Assembly: GCF_042684645.1 (NCBI RefSeq)
Contig: NZ_JBHULV010000046.1
Span: 94,159-158,158 of the forward strand
DNA length: 64,000 bases
DNA from: Pseudopedobacter alpinus
Lineage (GTDB): Bacteria; Bacteroidota; Bacteroidia; Sphingobacteriales; Sphingobacteriaceae
Reading direction: 5' to 3'
Below are positions 36,719 to 45,676 of the stretch, one piece after another (position 1 is the stretch's first letter; the number at the start of each line of letters is the position of its first letter). The translations under genes were made by a program, and so were the position numbers. Under the pieces are notes generated by a model, which did not search any database, was not told the DNA's origin, and saw nothing but the letters and a program-made list of their open reading frames with translations.

Positions 36719-38653
36719 ATGACAAAATTTAAAAAAATCTGTTTTTTAATAGTTCCTGTTTTAATAATGATGGGCTCTTGTGCATCAATTAAAAATAAGA
36801 AAGTAGATGATAAAAAAAGTCTATCAGAGGAGCTTTCAAAGACTATTATAGATAAATATGCCTATCCAGTATTAAATGAAAGTCGTCCGTTAAAATGGAC
36901 TTACGAAACTGGGGTTTATTTAACAGGAATTAGTCAAGTTTGGAAACGTACAGGGAAAGGCGAATATTTTAAATATATACAAGACTGCATGGACAGTTTT
37001 ATTGATGAACAAGGCAATATTAAAACTTACAAGTTTGCAGATTATAATATAGACAATGTACGAAATGGGGTTAATTTGATGCTCTTATATAAAGTAACAG
37101 GTAAGAAGAAATATTATACTGCGGCGGCGCAATTAAGAAAGCAACTGCAAGAACAACCACGTACCAATGGCGGAAGTTTTTGGCATAAAAAGATTTATCC
37201 TTGGCAAGTTTGGTTAGATGGACTTTATATGGGCATGCCTTTTTATACAGAATGGGCTGTAGAATTTAACGAACCGGAGGTTTTTGATGACGTTGTAAAT
37301 CAATTCGTAGATATTGAAAAACAAGCAAGAGATACCAATACAGGTTTAATTTACCATGGTTGGGATGAATCTAAAGAACAAGCCTGGGCTAACAAAACTA
37401 CAGGCAATTCTCCAAATTTTTGGGGAAGAGCTATGGGTTGGTATGGGATGGCATTAGTTGATGTTTTAGATAACTTTCCAAAAGATCATCCTAAAAGAAC
37501 AGAACTTTTAGCTGTTTTAAATCGCTTAGCTATTTCAATACAAATGTCTCAGGACAAAAAAAACGGATTATGGTATCAAATTTTGGATAAGCCGGATGGC
37601 AAAGGAAATTATTTGGAAGCTTCAGCGTCAAGTATGTTTGTTTATACCCTCGCGAAAGCAGTTAGAATGGGCTATGTAGATGCCTCATTTGAAAAAGTTG
37701 CAGAAAAAGGTTATGCAGGTATTAAAAATCAATTTTTAGAAACTGATGATAAAGGCTTTTTACACTTAAACGGAACGGTTAGCGTTGCGGGTTTGGGCGG
37801 AAAACCTTACCGAGACGGTAGTTATGAATATTATTTAAGTGAAAAAGTTGTACAAGACGACCCAAAAGGTGCTGGTGCATTTATAATGGCGGCCAATGAA
37901 ATGGAGCTAAGAAATATATCACAGGTTGGCGCTGGCAAAACTGTAATGTTAGACAACTTTTTCAACAACGAATTTAGGAAAGATATTAACGGGAACAACC
38001 AAAGTTTTCATTACGTATGGAACGAGTGGGATAATAATGGTTTCGGATTGTTAGGAGAACACTTTCGTTATACAGGAGCAAAAACGGAGACTATAAAAGA
38101 GTCTCCAACTGAAACCAATTTAGCTAATGCAAGTGTTTATATCATTGTTGATCCTGATACTAAAAAGGAAACAGAATTTCCGCATTATATGCAAGCTCCA
38201 GCAATTCAAAATATTGTGGAATGGGTAAAAAAAGGAGGGGTTTTATTGCTGATGGCAAACGATTCAAGCAATGCAGAACTTCCTCATTTCAATGATCTTG
38301 CTCGCCAATTTGGCATCGAGTTTAAGAACGAATTGAAAAACCCAGTCACAGGAAGCCAGTTTGATATGGGCTTAATTAAAATTGATGCAGGTAACCAAGT
38401 TTTTCCATTAGGTGCAACTACCTACTTAAAAGAGATTAGCACTTTAGGTTTAAAAGAACCAGCAAAAGCAGTAGTTAACCATAATGGAGATGTTGTAATG
38501 GCTACATCAAAATTGGGAAAAGGTACTGTGTTTGCCGTTGGCGACCCTTGGTTATACAACGAATATACGGACGGAAGAAAACTGCCTAACAAATTTGAAA
38601 ATTTACAAGCGGCCCAACAGTTGGTTGCTTGGCTTTTAAAACAAGCTAAATAA
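36719..38653 (+). CDS. GH105 unsaturated uronyl hydrolase fused to a C-terminal DUF4350-like domain
   Basis: This 644-residue lipoprotein (Cys at MMGSCASI) has a GH105 domain at about 30-400 with WTYETGVYLTG, FWHKKIYPWQVWLDG, LIYHGWDESKEQ, NFWGRAMGWYG and GNYLEASASSMFVYTLAK. From about 402 a second domain begins (VMLDNFFNNEF). It carries FHYVWNEWDNNGFGLLG, ASVYIIVDPDTKKE, IVEWVKKGGVLLLMAND and GKGTVFAVGDPWLYNEY, a Rossmann-like fold resembling DUF4350/ThuA-like domains. It may bind sugar or assist the active site; this is an inference. It is the first gene of a unit with uxaB and uxaA, tying removal of the terminal uronate to its metabolism. Confidence 0.9.
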   Translation: MTKFKKICFLIVPVLIMMGSCASIKNKKVDDKKSLSEELSKTIIDKYAYPVLNESRPLKWTYETGVYLTGISQVWKRTGKGEYFKYIQDCMDSFIDEQGNIKTYKFADYNIDNVRNGVNLMLLYKVTGKKKYYTAAAQLRKQLQEQPRTNGGSFWHKKIYPWQVWLDGLYMGMPFYTEWAVEFNEPEVFDDVVNQFVDIEKQARDTNTGLIYHGWDESKEQAWANKTTGNSPNFWGRAMGWYGMALVDVLDNFPKDHPKRTELLAVLNRLAISIQMSQDKKNGLWYQILDKPDGKGNYLEASASSMFVYTLAKAVRMGYVDASFEKVAEKGYAGIKNQFLETDDKGFLHLNGTVSVAGLGGKPYRDGSYEYYLSEKVVQDDPKGAGAFIMAANEMELRNISQVGAGKTVMLDNFFNNEFRKDINGNNQSFHYVWNEWDNNGFGLLGEHFRYTGAKTETIKESPTETNLANASVYIIVDPDTKKETEFPHYMQAPAIQNIVEWVKKGGVLLLMANDSSNAELPHFNDLARQFGIEFKNELKNPVTGSQFDMGLIKIDAGNQVFPLGATTYLKEISTLGLKEPAKAVVNHNGDVVMATSKLGKGTVFAVGDPWLYNEYTDGRKLPNKFENLQAAQQLVAWLLKQAK

Positions 38654-38660
38654 TAAGACA

Positions 38661-40175
38661 ATGATTTTAAACATAAAAAACCTTAGTAGTATTAATGCGG
38701 ACAATGTAGAAATTCCGCAATCTTCATTATTTAACCTACCAGAAAAAGTATTACAGTTTGGTACTGGAGTTTTGTTGAGGGGTTTACCCGATTTTTTTAT
38801 AGATAAAGCCAACCGCCAAGGTGTTTTTAATGGTAGAGTTGTGGTAGTAAAATCAACAGATTATGGCACAACTAAAGATTTTGACGACCAAGATGGTTTA
38901 TACACATTAAGTATAAACGGGATAGAAAACGGAAATGCAGTTGCTAAAAACATTATATCATCTGCTATAAGCAGAGTACTAACTGCAAGTACACAATGGC
39001 AACAAATTTTAGATTTAGCTGTAAATAAAGATTTAGAAATTGTAATTAGCAATACAACAGAAGTTGGTATTGTTTTAACAGAAGACAATATTACTTCAAC
39101 ACCACCACTTTCTTTTCCAGGCAAGCTTTTGGCTGTTCTTCATCATAGATTTTTAGCTTTTAATGGCGCTGCAGATAAAGGTTTGGTAATTGTACCTACA
39201 GAGCTAATTGTAGATAATGGAACCAAATTAACCGAAGTGCTTTTTGAGTTAGCAAAACAAAATAATTTATCAGACGATTTTATCAATTGGCTTAAAAATC
39301 ATAACGAAATTTGTAATTCATTAGTAGATTGTATTGTGCCCGGTAAACCTGCAAAAGAAGAACTTGAGGATATTGAAAGCGAATTAGGTTATAAAGACGA
39401 CCTGTTAGTAATGTCTGAAGTTTACCGCTTATGGGCAATTCAAGGAAACGAAAAAACTAAAGAAAAACTTTCTTTTGCAAAGGCAGATAAAGGAGTTGTA
39501 ATTACTCCTGATATTGACCTTCACCGCGAGTTAAAATTACGTTTACTAAACGGTACGCATACTTTAAGTTGCGGTTTAGCATTTTTAGCAGGTTGCGATA
39601 CGGTTAAATCTGCAATGGATGATGAAGCTATTGAAGCTTATGTTGCAAATTTAATGCGTAATGAAATTGCTCCGGCCATTCCGTACCAAGTTACGGAAGA
39701 ACAAACTACAGAATTTGCAACAAACGTGTTAGATCGTTTTAAAAATCCTTACATCAACCACCAATGGTTAAGTATTACTGCAAATTACAGTTCAAAGCTT
39801 AAAATGAGGGTGCTACCTGTGTTGTTAAATTACGTCCAACAATTTAACAAAGTGCCAGAACTTATTGCTATGGGCTTTGCAGCTTACATTAGGTTTATGA
39901 AGCCCGTATCAGATACAGATAATAAATTTTTTGGCGAAGCTAATGGCCAACAATATCATATTAACGATACCAAAGCAAGCCATTTAGCTCAACTTTGGAA
40001 AAACAATGCTGACAATATTGTGGTTGCCGTTTTAGGCGATGTTTCTCTTTGGGGGAAATCACTTACAGAAATTCCTGAATTTAGCCAATGTGTGGAGAAG
40101 CATCTAAAATCTATGGATAGCCCTCAAGTTATAAAAGAAATTATTACAAAAAACAAAAGTTCGTTAGTATCTTAA
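38661..40175 (+). CDS. uxaB: Tagaturonate reductase (altronate oxidoreductase)
   Basis: This 504-residue cytoplasmic enzyme of the mannitol dehydrogenase family reduces D-tagaturonate to D-altronate with NADH. The N-terminal Rossmann region has VLQFGTGVLLRGLPDFFIDK, followed by ISNTTEVGI and the family block KLRLLNGTHTLSCGLAFLAG containing the catalytic-site Lys and His region. Placement directly before uxaA supports the UxaB call over UxuB (fructuronate reductase). The 7-nt gap from GH105 and the 4-nt gap to uxaA indicate one operon. Confidence 0.9.
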   Translation: MILNIKNLSSINADNVEIPQSSLFNLPEKVLQFGTGVLLRGLPDFFIDKANRQGVFNGRVVVVKSTDYGTTKDFDDQDGLYTLSINGIENGNAVAKNIISSAISRVLTASTQWQQILDLAVNKDLEIVISNTTEVGIVLTEDNITSTPPLSFPGKLLAVLHHRFLAFNGAADKGLVIVPTELIVDNGTKLTEVLFELAKQNNLSDDFINWLKNHNEICNSLVDCIVPGKPAKEELEDIESELGYKDDLLVMSEVYRLWAIQGNEKTKEKLSFAKADKGVVITPDIDLHRELKLRLLNGTHTLSCGLAFLAGCDTVKSAMDDEAIEAYVANLMRNEIAPAIPYQVTEEQTTEFATNVLDRFKNPYINHQWLSITANYSSKLKMRVLPVLLNYVQQFNKVPELIAMGFAAYIRFMKPVSDTDNKFFGEANGQQYHINDTKASHLAQLWKNNADNIVVAVLGDVSLWGKSLTEIPEFSQCVEKHLKSMDSPQVIKEIITKNKSSLVS

Positions 40176-40179
40176 AATT

Positions 40180-41832
40180 ATGCAAAGAGTATTAAAAGTT
40201 CATCCAAATGACAATTTATTAGTTGCTTTAACAGACCTTTTTAAAGGTGAAATCATCATTTACAATGAGGAGAAAGTAACGCTTTTAGATGACGTTAAAG
40301 CAAAACATAAATTTTTGACAACTGACTTAAATCTAAGTGAAGAAATTTTTATGTATGGCGTTTTAGTAGGCAAGGCGCAAACAGCTTTAAAAGCCGGTAA
40401 TCGTATCACAACAGAAAATGTAAAACATGCTGCCAATAGTTTTGAAATTGGAGACGAGCGTAAAACCTCTTGGGATAAACCAGATGTTAGCAAATGGGAG
40501 AATGTTACTTTCAACGGTTATTATCGCCCAGATGGGAGTGTAGGAACTGGAAATTATTGGTTAGTTATTCCGATGGTTTTTTGCGAGAATAGAAATTTAG
40601 AAGTATTACAAGACGCATTAGTTAGCCCATTAGGTTATGGCAGAAAAAAAGCATACCAAAATCAGGCTTTAAAGCTTATTGATTTATATAAAACTGGTGC
40701 TGATGCTGAAGATATTTTAAAAGTTGATTTATTTACGGAAAGCGATGGAGAAAAATCGAAAAAGCTTTTCCCAAATGTTGATGGCATTAAGTTTTTAACT
40801 CATCAGGGCGGTTGTGGCGGTATCAGACAAGATTCTGAAACACTTTGTGCATTGTTGGCAGGTTACATCACTCATCCAAATGTTGCTGGTGCAACGGTAT
40901 TAAGTTTGGGCTGTCAAAATGCAGAGGTAAACACTTTGCAAACAGAAATTGCTAAAAGAGATCCAAATTTTTCTAAACCTTTATATGTTTTAGATCAACA
41001 ACAAGTTGGTAAAGAATCAGACTTGTTGCCATTGGCTATAAAGCAAACTTTTGCAGGTTTGGTAGAAGCGAATAAGCATACAAGAAAACCTGCACCGCTT
41101 AGCCATATTACTATCGGATTAGAGTGTGGTGGTTCTGATGGTTTTTCTGGAATTTCTGCTAACCCAGCAATTGGCTACACTTCAGATTTATTGGTTGCTT
41201 TAGGCGGAAAAGTTATTTTAGCCGAGTTTCCAGAATTATGCGGAGTAGAACAAAATATTAGTGATAGGTGCGTTACGGTTGACGAAGCAAAGCGTTTTTC
41301 ATCACTAATGAAAACTTATGCAGCAAGGGCCGAAGCAGCAGGTTCTGGGTTTGATATGAATCCATCTCCAGGAAACATTAAAGATGGTTTAATTACCGAT
41401 GCGATAAAATCTGCAGGAGCGGCAAAAAAAGGAGGTACTTCTCCTGTTCAAGCAATTTTAGATTATCCTGAAAAAGTAACCAAACCGGGTTTAAATTTAT
41501 TGTGTACTCCGGGTAACGATGTAGAATCAACCACAGCCGAAGTTGGATCTGGTGCAAACGTAGTTTTATTTACTACAGGTTTAGGTACACCAACAGGTAA
41601 TCCAATAGTTCCGGTGGTGAAAATTGCTAGCAATACCATTTTATTTAACCGAATGAGCGATATTATGGATGTAAACACGGGAACAATTATTGACGGCGAA
41701 GAAACCATTTACCAAGCAGGCGAACGTATTTTAGATTACGTAATTAAGGTTGCAAGTGGCGAAATTGAAGTGAGTGCAATGCGTAATGGTCAAGACGATT
41801 TTATTCCTTGGAAACGTGGGGTATCATTGTAG
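40180..41832 (+). CDS. uxaA: Altronate dehydratase
   Basis: This 550-residue cytoplasmic iron-dependent enzyme turns D-altronate into 2-keto-3-deoxygluconate. It has an N-terminal SAF-like domain (about 1-100) and the catalytic UxaA/GarD part with GYYRPDGSVGTGNYW, THQGGCGGIRQDS, LGCQNAEVNTLQ, GLECGGSDGFSGISANPA and LLCTPGNDVESTTAEVGSG. Conserved Cys and His positions are intact. uxaC, kdgK and kdgA are not in this window and are presumably elsewhere in the genome. Confidence 0.95.
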   Translation: MQRVLKVHPNDNLLVALTDLFKGEIIIYNEEKVTLLDDVKAKHKFLTTDLNLSEEIFMYGVLVGKAQTALKAGNRITTENVKHAANSFEIGDERKTSWDKPDVSKWENVTFNGYYRPDGSVGTGNYWLVIPMVFCENRNLEVLQDALVSPLGYGRKKAYQNQALKLIDLYKTGADAEDILKVDLFTESDGEKSKKLFPNVDGIKFLTHQGGCGGIRQDSETLCALLAGYITHPNVAGATVLSLGCQNAEVNTLQTEIAKRDPNFSKPLYVLDQQQVGKESDLLPLAIKQTFAGLVEANKHTRKPAPLSHITIGLECGGSDGFSGISANPAIGYTSDLLVALGGKVILAEFPELCGVEQNISDRCVTVDEAKRFSSLMKTYAARAEAAGSGFDMNPSPGNIKDGLITDAIKSAGAAKKGGTSPVQAILDYPEKVTKPGLNLLCTPGNDVESTTAEVGSGANVVLFTTGLGTPTGNPIVPVVKIASNTILFNRMSDIMDVNTGTIIDGEETIYQAGERILDYVIKVASGEIEVSAMRNGQDDFIPWKRGVSL

Positions 41833-41943
41833 ATTAATATATTCCCATTAGCTAAAACCATATTTTATATATTAAAAAAAAGGTTTTTGATTAAATACAA
41901 AGATTTCAATTTTAACCAAACGAAAGTTTAATAAAGTTTTAAT

Positions 41944-43353
41944 ATGAACAAATTACTTGCAAGCTTTGGCATATTTGCCATATTAGGGTTTTACTCCTGT
42001 GCCCAAAAAAAGCAAATTAGCTATACCGAAAGGGCATGGGTAACAGCAGACTCTATACGTAAATTAATTAAAGCACCAGAGTTTAAGAAGAAAGATTTTA
42101 AAATTACTGATTACGGTGCCGGAACTGATAGCACTGTATTAGTTACCGAAGCCTTTGCAAAAGCAATAAAAGCTTGCCATGAAAATGGTGGTGGTAGAGT
42201 AATTGTGCCAAAGGGAACTTTTTTAACTGGTGCAATCCATTTAAAAAGCAATGTTAATTTACATTTAGAAGATGATGCGAAAATCAAATTTAGCCGCGAT
42301 ACCAAAGACTTTTTACCTTTAGTTTTTACGAGGTGGGAGGGGATGGAATTGATGAATTACTCGCCGCTTATTTACGCTTATGAGCAAGAAAATATAGCCA
42401 TAACCGGAAACGGTATTTTAGACGGAAATGCAAACAATGAATATTGGTGGCCTTGGAAAGCAAAAGAAGAGTACGGCTGGAAAGAAGGAATGAATGACCA
42501 GAGAGCAGATAATAAGTTGTTGTTTGAACAAAATAAACAACAGATTGATCCTCGTAAAAGAATTTATGGCGAAGGACATTATTTACGTCCGGCATTTATT
42601 CAGCCTTATCTTTGCAACAATGTTTTAATTTCTGATGTTAAAATTATTAATGCACCAATGTGGAATTTAAATCCAGTGCTTTGCGAAAATGTAACAATAG
42701 CAAATGTTAAAATCATCACTCATGGTCCAAATAATGACGGTTGCGATCCTGAATCTTGCAAAAATGTATTGATTAAAGATTGCTACTTTGACACTGGAGA
42801 TGACTGCATTGCTATTAAATCTGGAAGAAACGAAGACGGTAGAAGAATTGCTAAACCAGCAGAGAACCACATTATTGAGAACTGCGAAATGAAAGATGGG
42901 CATGGTGGTGTTGTTATTGGTAGCGAGATCTCTGGAGGTGCTAAAAATATTTTTGCCCAAAATTTAAAAATGGATAGTCCAGAGCTAGACAGGGTATTAA
43001 GAATTAAAACCAGTTCTTTAAGAGGTGGAATCATTGAAAATGTTTACTTAAGAAATATAGAAGTAGGTACTTATAAAGAAGCCGCTGTTAGGTGCAATAT
43101 GTTTTATGAAGCCCCTGGAGACTTTATGCCTACAATAAGAAATGTAGTAGTTGAAAACATGAACGTTAAAAAGGGAGGGAAATATGGTGTTTTAGTTGAT
43201 GCTTATGAAGAGTCTCCGGTAGAAAATTTAATGTTAATTAACTGCACTATTGAAGGGGTTGAAGTTCCGGTAAAAGCAAACCACACAAAAAATATGGTAT
43301 TTAAGAATGTTTTAATTAACGGCAAAAAAGTAGATACTACAACTGATAAATAA
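41944..43353 (+). CDS. Polygalacturonase GH28, lipoprotein
   Basis: This 469-residue lipoprotein (Cys at FYSCAQKK) has a classical GH28 set: FKITDYGAGTDST, GPNNDGCDPESCKN, DTGDDCIAIKSGRNEDG, GHGGVVIGSEISGG and RIKTSSLRGG. The WWPWKAKEEYGWKEG insert near residue 180 is typical of exo-acting bacterial polygalacturonases. A 111-nt AT-rich gap separates it from uxaA. No LacI-type or HTCS-type site was found there, so it may be read through from the GH105 promoter. A strong terminator at 43441 closes the locus. Confidence 0.94.
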   Translation: MNKLLASFGIFAILGFYSCAQKKQISYTERAWVTADSIRKLIKAPEFKKKDFKITDYGAGTDSTVLVTEAFAKAIKACHENGGGRVIVPKGTFLTGAIHLKSNVNLHLEDDAKIKFSRDTKDFLPLVFTRWEGMELMNYSPLIYAYEQENIAITGNGILDGNANNEYWWPWKAKEEYGWKEGMNDQRADNKLLFEQNKQQIDPRKRIYGEGHYLRPAFIQPYLCNNVLISDVKIINAPMWNLNPVLCENVTIANVKIITHGPNNDGCDPESCKNVLIKDCYFDTGDDCIAIKSGRNEDGRRIAKPAENHIIENCEMKDGHGGVVIGSEISGGAKNIFAQNLKMDSPELDRVLRIKTSSLRGGIIENVYLRNIEVGTYKEAAVRCNMFYEAPGDFMPTIRNVVVENMNVKKGGKYGVLVDAYEESPVENLMLINCTIEGVEVPVKANHTKNMVFKNVLINGKKVDTTTDK

Positions 43354-43440
43354 ACGATTTTAACGTAGAGCTATAAAAAGCATATTTAATATAATATTGT
43401 CTTGTCCTAAAATAAGCTTACAGTAACAGTTGAATATATG

Positions 43441-43480
43441 AAAGAGGCTGTCTCAAAAAGCGAGAACAGCCTCTTTTTTT
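43441..43480 (+). terminator. Strong terminator at the end of the pectin locus
   Basis: AGAGGCTGT at 43443 pairs with ACAGCCTCT at 43466 and an inner CTC/GAG pair extends the stem; seven T follow. It marks the right border of the locus before the minus-strand gene at 43594. Confidence 0.95.
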
Positions 43481-43593
43481 ATCTATTTATTTGGACAAGT
43501 GCTGGAGAACCTTTTTGTTTAAGCGATTATCAGACCGTACATTTTATTTTTGAGAAAGCCTTAACTTTTCGTTTTAGATAAGATTAATAATTT

Positions 43594-44712
43594 TTAAAAT
43601 TTGCAGAGCATTGTTGCATGTCTTTTACCAAAAACAGAACCGGTTGCAGTATGTATTGCTAACATTTTATCGTTAAAACTACCTACCCAAGACAGTTCTA
43701 ATTCATCGTATTGGTTTTTGGGGATTACGTAGTTTTTTAACTTTATAAAAATAGCAGACTCTAACCCATGTTTTTGGAATTTTTGTTTAGTTCCCATTAC
43801 TACCGCTCTCATTCTGTTTACGCCTCTTAGTTTTTTGTACAAAAATTTCAGCTTGCCTATTAAATCTAACTTACCATTTAAAGGTTTTATCATAATGTTA
43901 GCATCGGGTAAAATAACCACAAAAGAAGCAGGTTCGCCATTAATATAGGCAAACCATATTAGTTTAGGGTCCATAATTTGCTTCATCTGCTCAAAGCTTT
44001 CTTTAACTGTTTCAAGTTTTATAGGAGCAAAATTATCGAAGTTTTGCCATCCATCATTATAAATTTCTAAAAAATCAGCAGCATATTTATCAAAATTTTT
44101 AGGATTTAAATACTCAAAAGTATAACCTTCTTTATTACTAACCCAGTTTGCAATTTTAGTAAAACGTTCTGGAAATGGTTTATATAAATCTAAATGATTG
44201 GTCATTTGTTCATACTCTGTTACAAAACCATAATCTATAAAGTGTTGGTGGTAATACGGGAAATTATAATTCATACCATAAGAAGGCTGTGTGTAACCTT
44301 CAATTAGTAATCCCCAAAAAATATCATTTTCTCCAAAGTTTATTGGGCCCTCCATGGCATCCATACCTTGTTCTTTTAACCATTCTTTTGCGGTATCAAA
44401 TAGCAAAATAAATGCAGCTTTATCATCAATACATTCTACAAACCCAATTCCGCCAGTAGGTTGTTCAAAAGTGTGGGCTTTTTTTCCGTTTACAAAAGCT
44501 GCAATTCGGCCAATTAGTTTATTGTTGCGGTCTCTTAAAATCCATCTTTTAGCTTTCCCTTGTTTATGTAAACTGTTTTTAGTTGGGTCAAAAATAGCGT
44601 TAATGTCTTTATCTAAAGGGCAAACCCAATTTTGATCGTTTGCATAGATAATTCTGGCAACATCTAAAAAATCTTTTTGTGTTTTGGGGTTATTTACCTC
44701 AGTAATATTCAT
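43594..44712 (-). CDS. GNAT-like acyltransferase of unknown substrate
   Basis: This is a 372-residue soluble protein. The ATG at 44712 is preferred because an upstream in-frame ATG at 44754 lies inside a terminator hairpin. The sequence (WVCPLDKDINAIFDP, KRWILRDRNNKLIGRIAAFVN, GGIGFVECIDD, MEGPINFGENDIFWGLLIEG, later ELSWVGSFNDKMLAIH) fits a two-lobed GNAT fold. I know such proteins only as conserved hypotheticals of Bacteroidota. The substrate is unknown. Confidence 0.75.
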   Translation of the reverse strand: MNITEVNNPKTQKDFLDVARIIYANDQNWVCPLDKDINAIFDPTKNSLHKQGKAKRWILRDRNNKLIGRIAAFVNGKKAHTFEQPTGGIGFVECIDDKAAFILLFDTAKEWLKEQGMDAMEGPINFGENDIFWGLLIEGYTQPSYGMNYNFPYYHQHFIDYGFVTEYEQMTNHLDLYKPFPERFTKIANWVSNKEGYTFEYLNPKNFDKYAADFLEIYNDGWQNFDNFAPIKLETVKESFEQMKQIMDPKLIWFAYINGEPASFVVILPDANIMIKPLNGKLDLIGKLKFLYKKLRGVNRMRAVVMGTKQKFQKHGLESAIFIKLKNYVIPKNQYDELELSWVGSFNDKMLAIHTATGSVFGKRHATMLCKF

Positions 44713-44733
44713 AAAACTTATAATTGCTACAGT

Positions 44734-44767
44734 AAAAAAAAAGCATCCGCCCATTTGGCGGATGCTT
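44734..44767 (-). terminator. Strong terminator of the small acidic protein gene
   Basis: A perfect 11-bp stem (AAGCATCCGCC / GGCGGATGCTT) with a CATTT loop is followed on the minus strand by nine T. It sits 26 nt after the stop of the 44793-44975 gene. Confidence 0.95.
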
Positions 44768-44792
44768 CTAAAATAAATATATTTAAGATGAT

Positions 44793-44975
44793 TTAAAAAT
44801 CATCGTCGTCATCAAATCCTAAATCATCAAACCCGGCAATATCATCTAAGGGGCCATCGAAGGTGTCATCATCATCTTCGTACTTTTTAGACTTAGGCGC
44901 AACAATGTCATCTTCGTCTTCATCTTCAGCTTGTTTGTCAACTGGCTTTTTTGTCGGTTTGTTTAGCTTTCCCAT
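44793..44975 (-). CDS. Small highly acidic protein, unknown function
   Basis: This 60-residue protein has a basic start (MGKLNKPTKKPV) and a tail almost made of Asp (DDLGFDDDDDF). There is no signal peptide, membrane segment or known domain, and it is probably disordered. Support for it being real: its own strong terminator, a near-consensus promoter on the same strand at 45064-45092, and charge-patterned composition. The single-gene unit lies between scpB and a GNAT gene. A nucleic-acid- or protein-mimic role is possible but unproven. Confidence 0.75.
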   Translation of the reverse strand: MGKLNKPTKKPVDKQAEDEDEDDIVAPKSKKYEDDDDTFDGPLDDIAGFDDLGFDDDDDF

Positions 44976-45063
44976 TGTGTGTGATTTTAATTTACTCTTT
45001 TAAAGGTACTAAATTTTAAAATTGTTATAAAAAAAATAATTTTTTTTTGGTGTGTTTCTAAGG

Positions 45064-45092
45064 CAAAAATATAAGGAAATTTTAGATTCAAA
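45064..45092 (-). promoter_or_regulatory. Bacteroidota-type promoter of the small acidic protein gene
   Basis: On the minus strand TTTG (complement of 45089-45092) is followed after 17 nt by TATTTTTG (complement of 45064-45071), matching the -33/-7 consensus of Bacteroidota. The start of transcription would be about 45056 and the leader about 80 nt. Confidence 0.55.
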
Positions 45093-45106
45093 AAATTGAT
45101 TTCAAA

Positions 45107-45664
45107 TTATTCTGCTTTTTCTCCAATCTCCGATTGATTTTGTTCCTCAATGTCCTTTAATTGAGGTAAATCCGTAATAGAATTAATTCCAAAATAATCT
45201 AAAAAATACTGACTTAGGTTGTATAAAAGAGGTCTTCCGGGGCCATCTGCCTTGCCAGAAATACTAATTAAATCTTTATCCAACAGTTTTTGAATCGTAT
45301 AATCACAGTTTACGCCGCGTATTTGTTCAATTTCTAACTTTGTTATGGGTTGTCTGTAAGCTATTATTGATAATGTTTCTAATGCAGACTGGCTCAACTT
45401 CTTCTTAGATTTTTGGAGGTGAAGCTGTGTAATTATAGGTTGCATTTCTTTACGAGTTAAGAATTGGTAACCTCCAGAAATTTCTACCAACTCTAAAGCA
45501 GATTGTTGCTGAATGTATTTTTCTTTGATTTGTTCAATGTGCTGTAATAATTCCGCATCTTCAAAATCTTTTTCCAAAGCAGTTTGTAAGCAAATATTTA
45601 TTTCCTCCAATCTTAAGCTGGTATCAGATGCGAAAATTAGAGCTTCAATGTATTGAGTGAGCAT
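45107..45664 (-). CDS. scpB: Chromosome segregation/condensation protein ScpB
   Basis: This 185-residue winged-helix protein belongs to the SMC-ScpA-ScpB condensin complex. Recognised by YIEALIFASDTSLRLEEI at the N-terminus and the core QSALETLSIIAYRQPITK, EIEQIRGVNCDYTIQKLL and GRPLLYNLSQYFLDYFGI. The acidic/Gln-rich tail is variable. It starts 12 nt after mqnC in the same direction, so the two are co-transcribed; scpA is not in the window. Confidence 0.95.
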   Translation of the reverse strand: MLTQYIEALIFASDTSLRLEEINICLQTALEKDFEDAELLQHIEQIKEKYIQQQSALELVEISGGYQFLTRKEMQPIITQLHLQKSKKKLSQSALETLSIIAYRQPITKLEIEQIRGVNCDYTIQKLLDKDLISISGKADGPGRPLLYNLSQYFLDYFGINSITDLPQLKDIEEQNQSEIGEKAE

Positions 45665-45676
45665 TGTTTTTTAATC

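Noticed and set aside
41833..41943. Regulatory site before the second GH28 gene
   Set aside because: AACCAAA is present, but no operator, 21-bp repeat or convincing -7 box could be aligned.
44713..44754. Upstream start for the GNAT-like gene
   Set aside because: It lies inside the perfect terminator hairpin of the preceding gene on the same strand.
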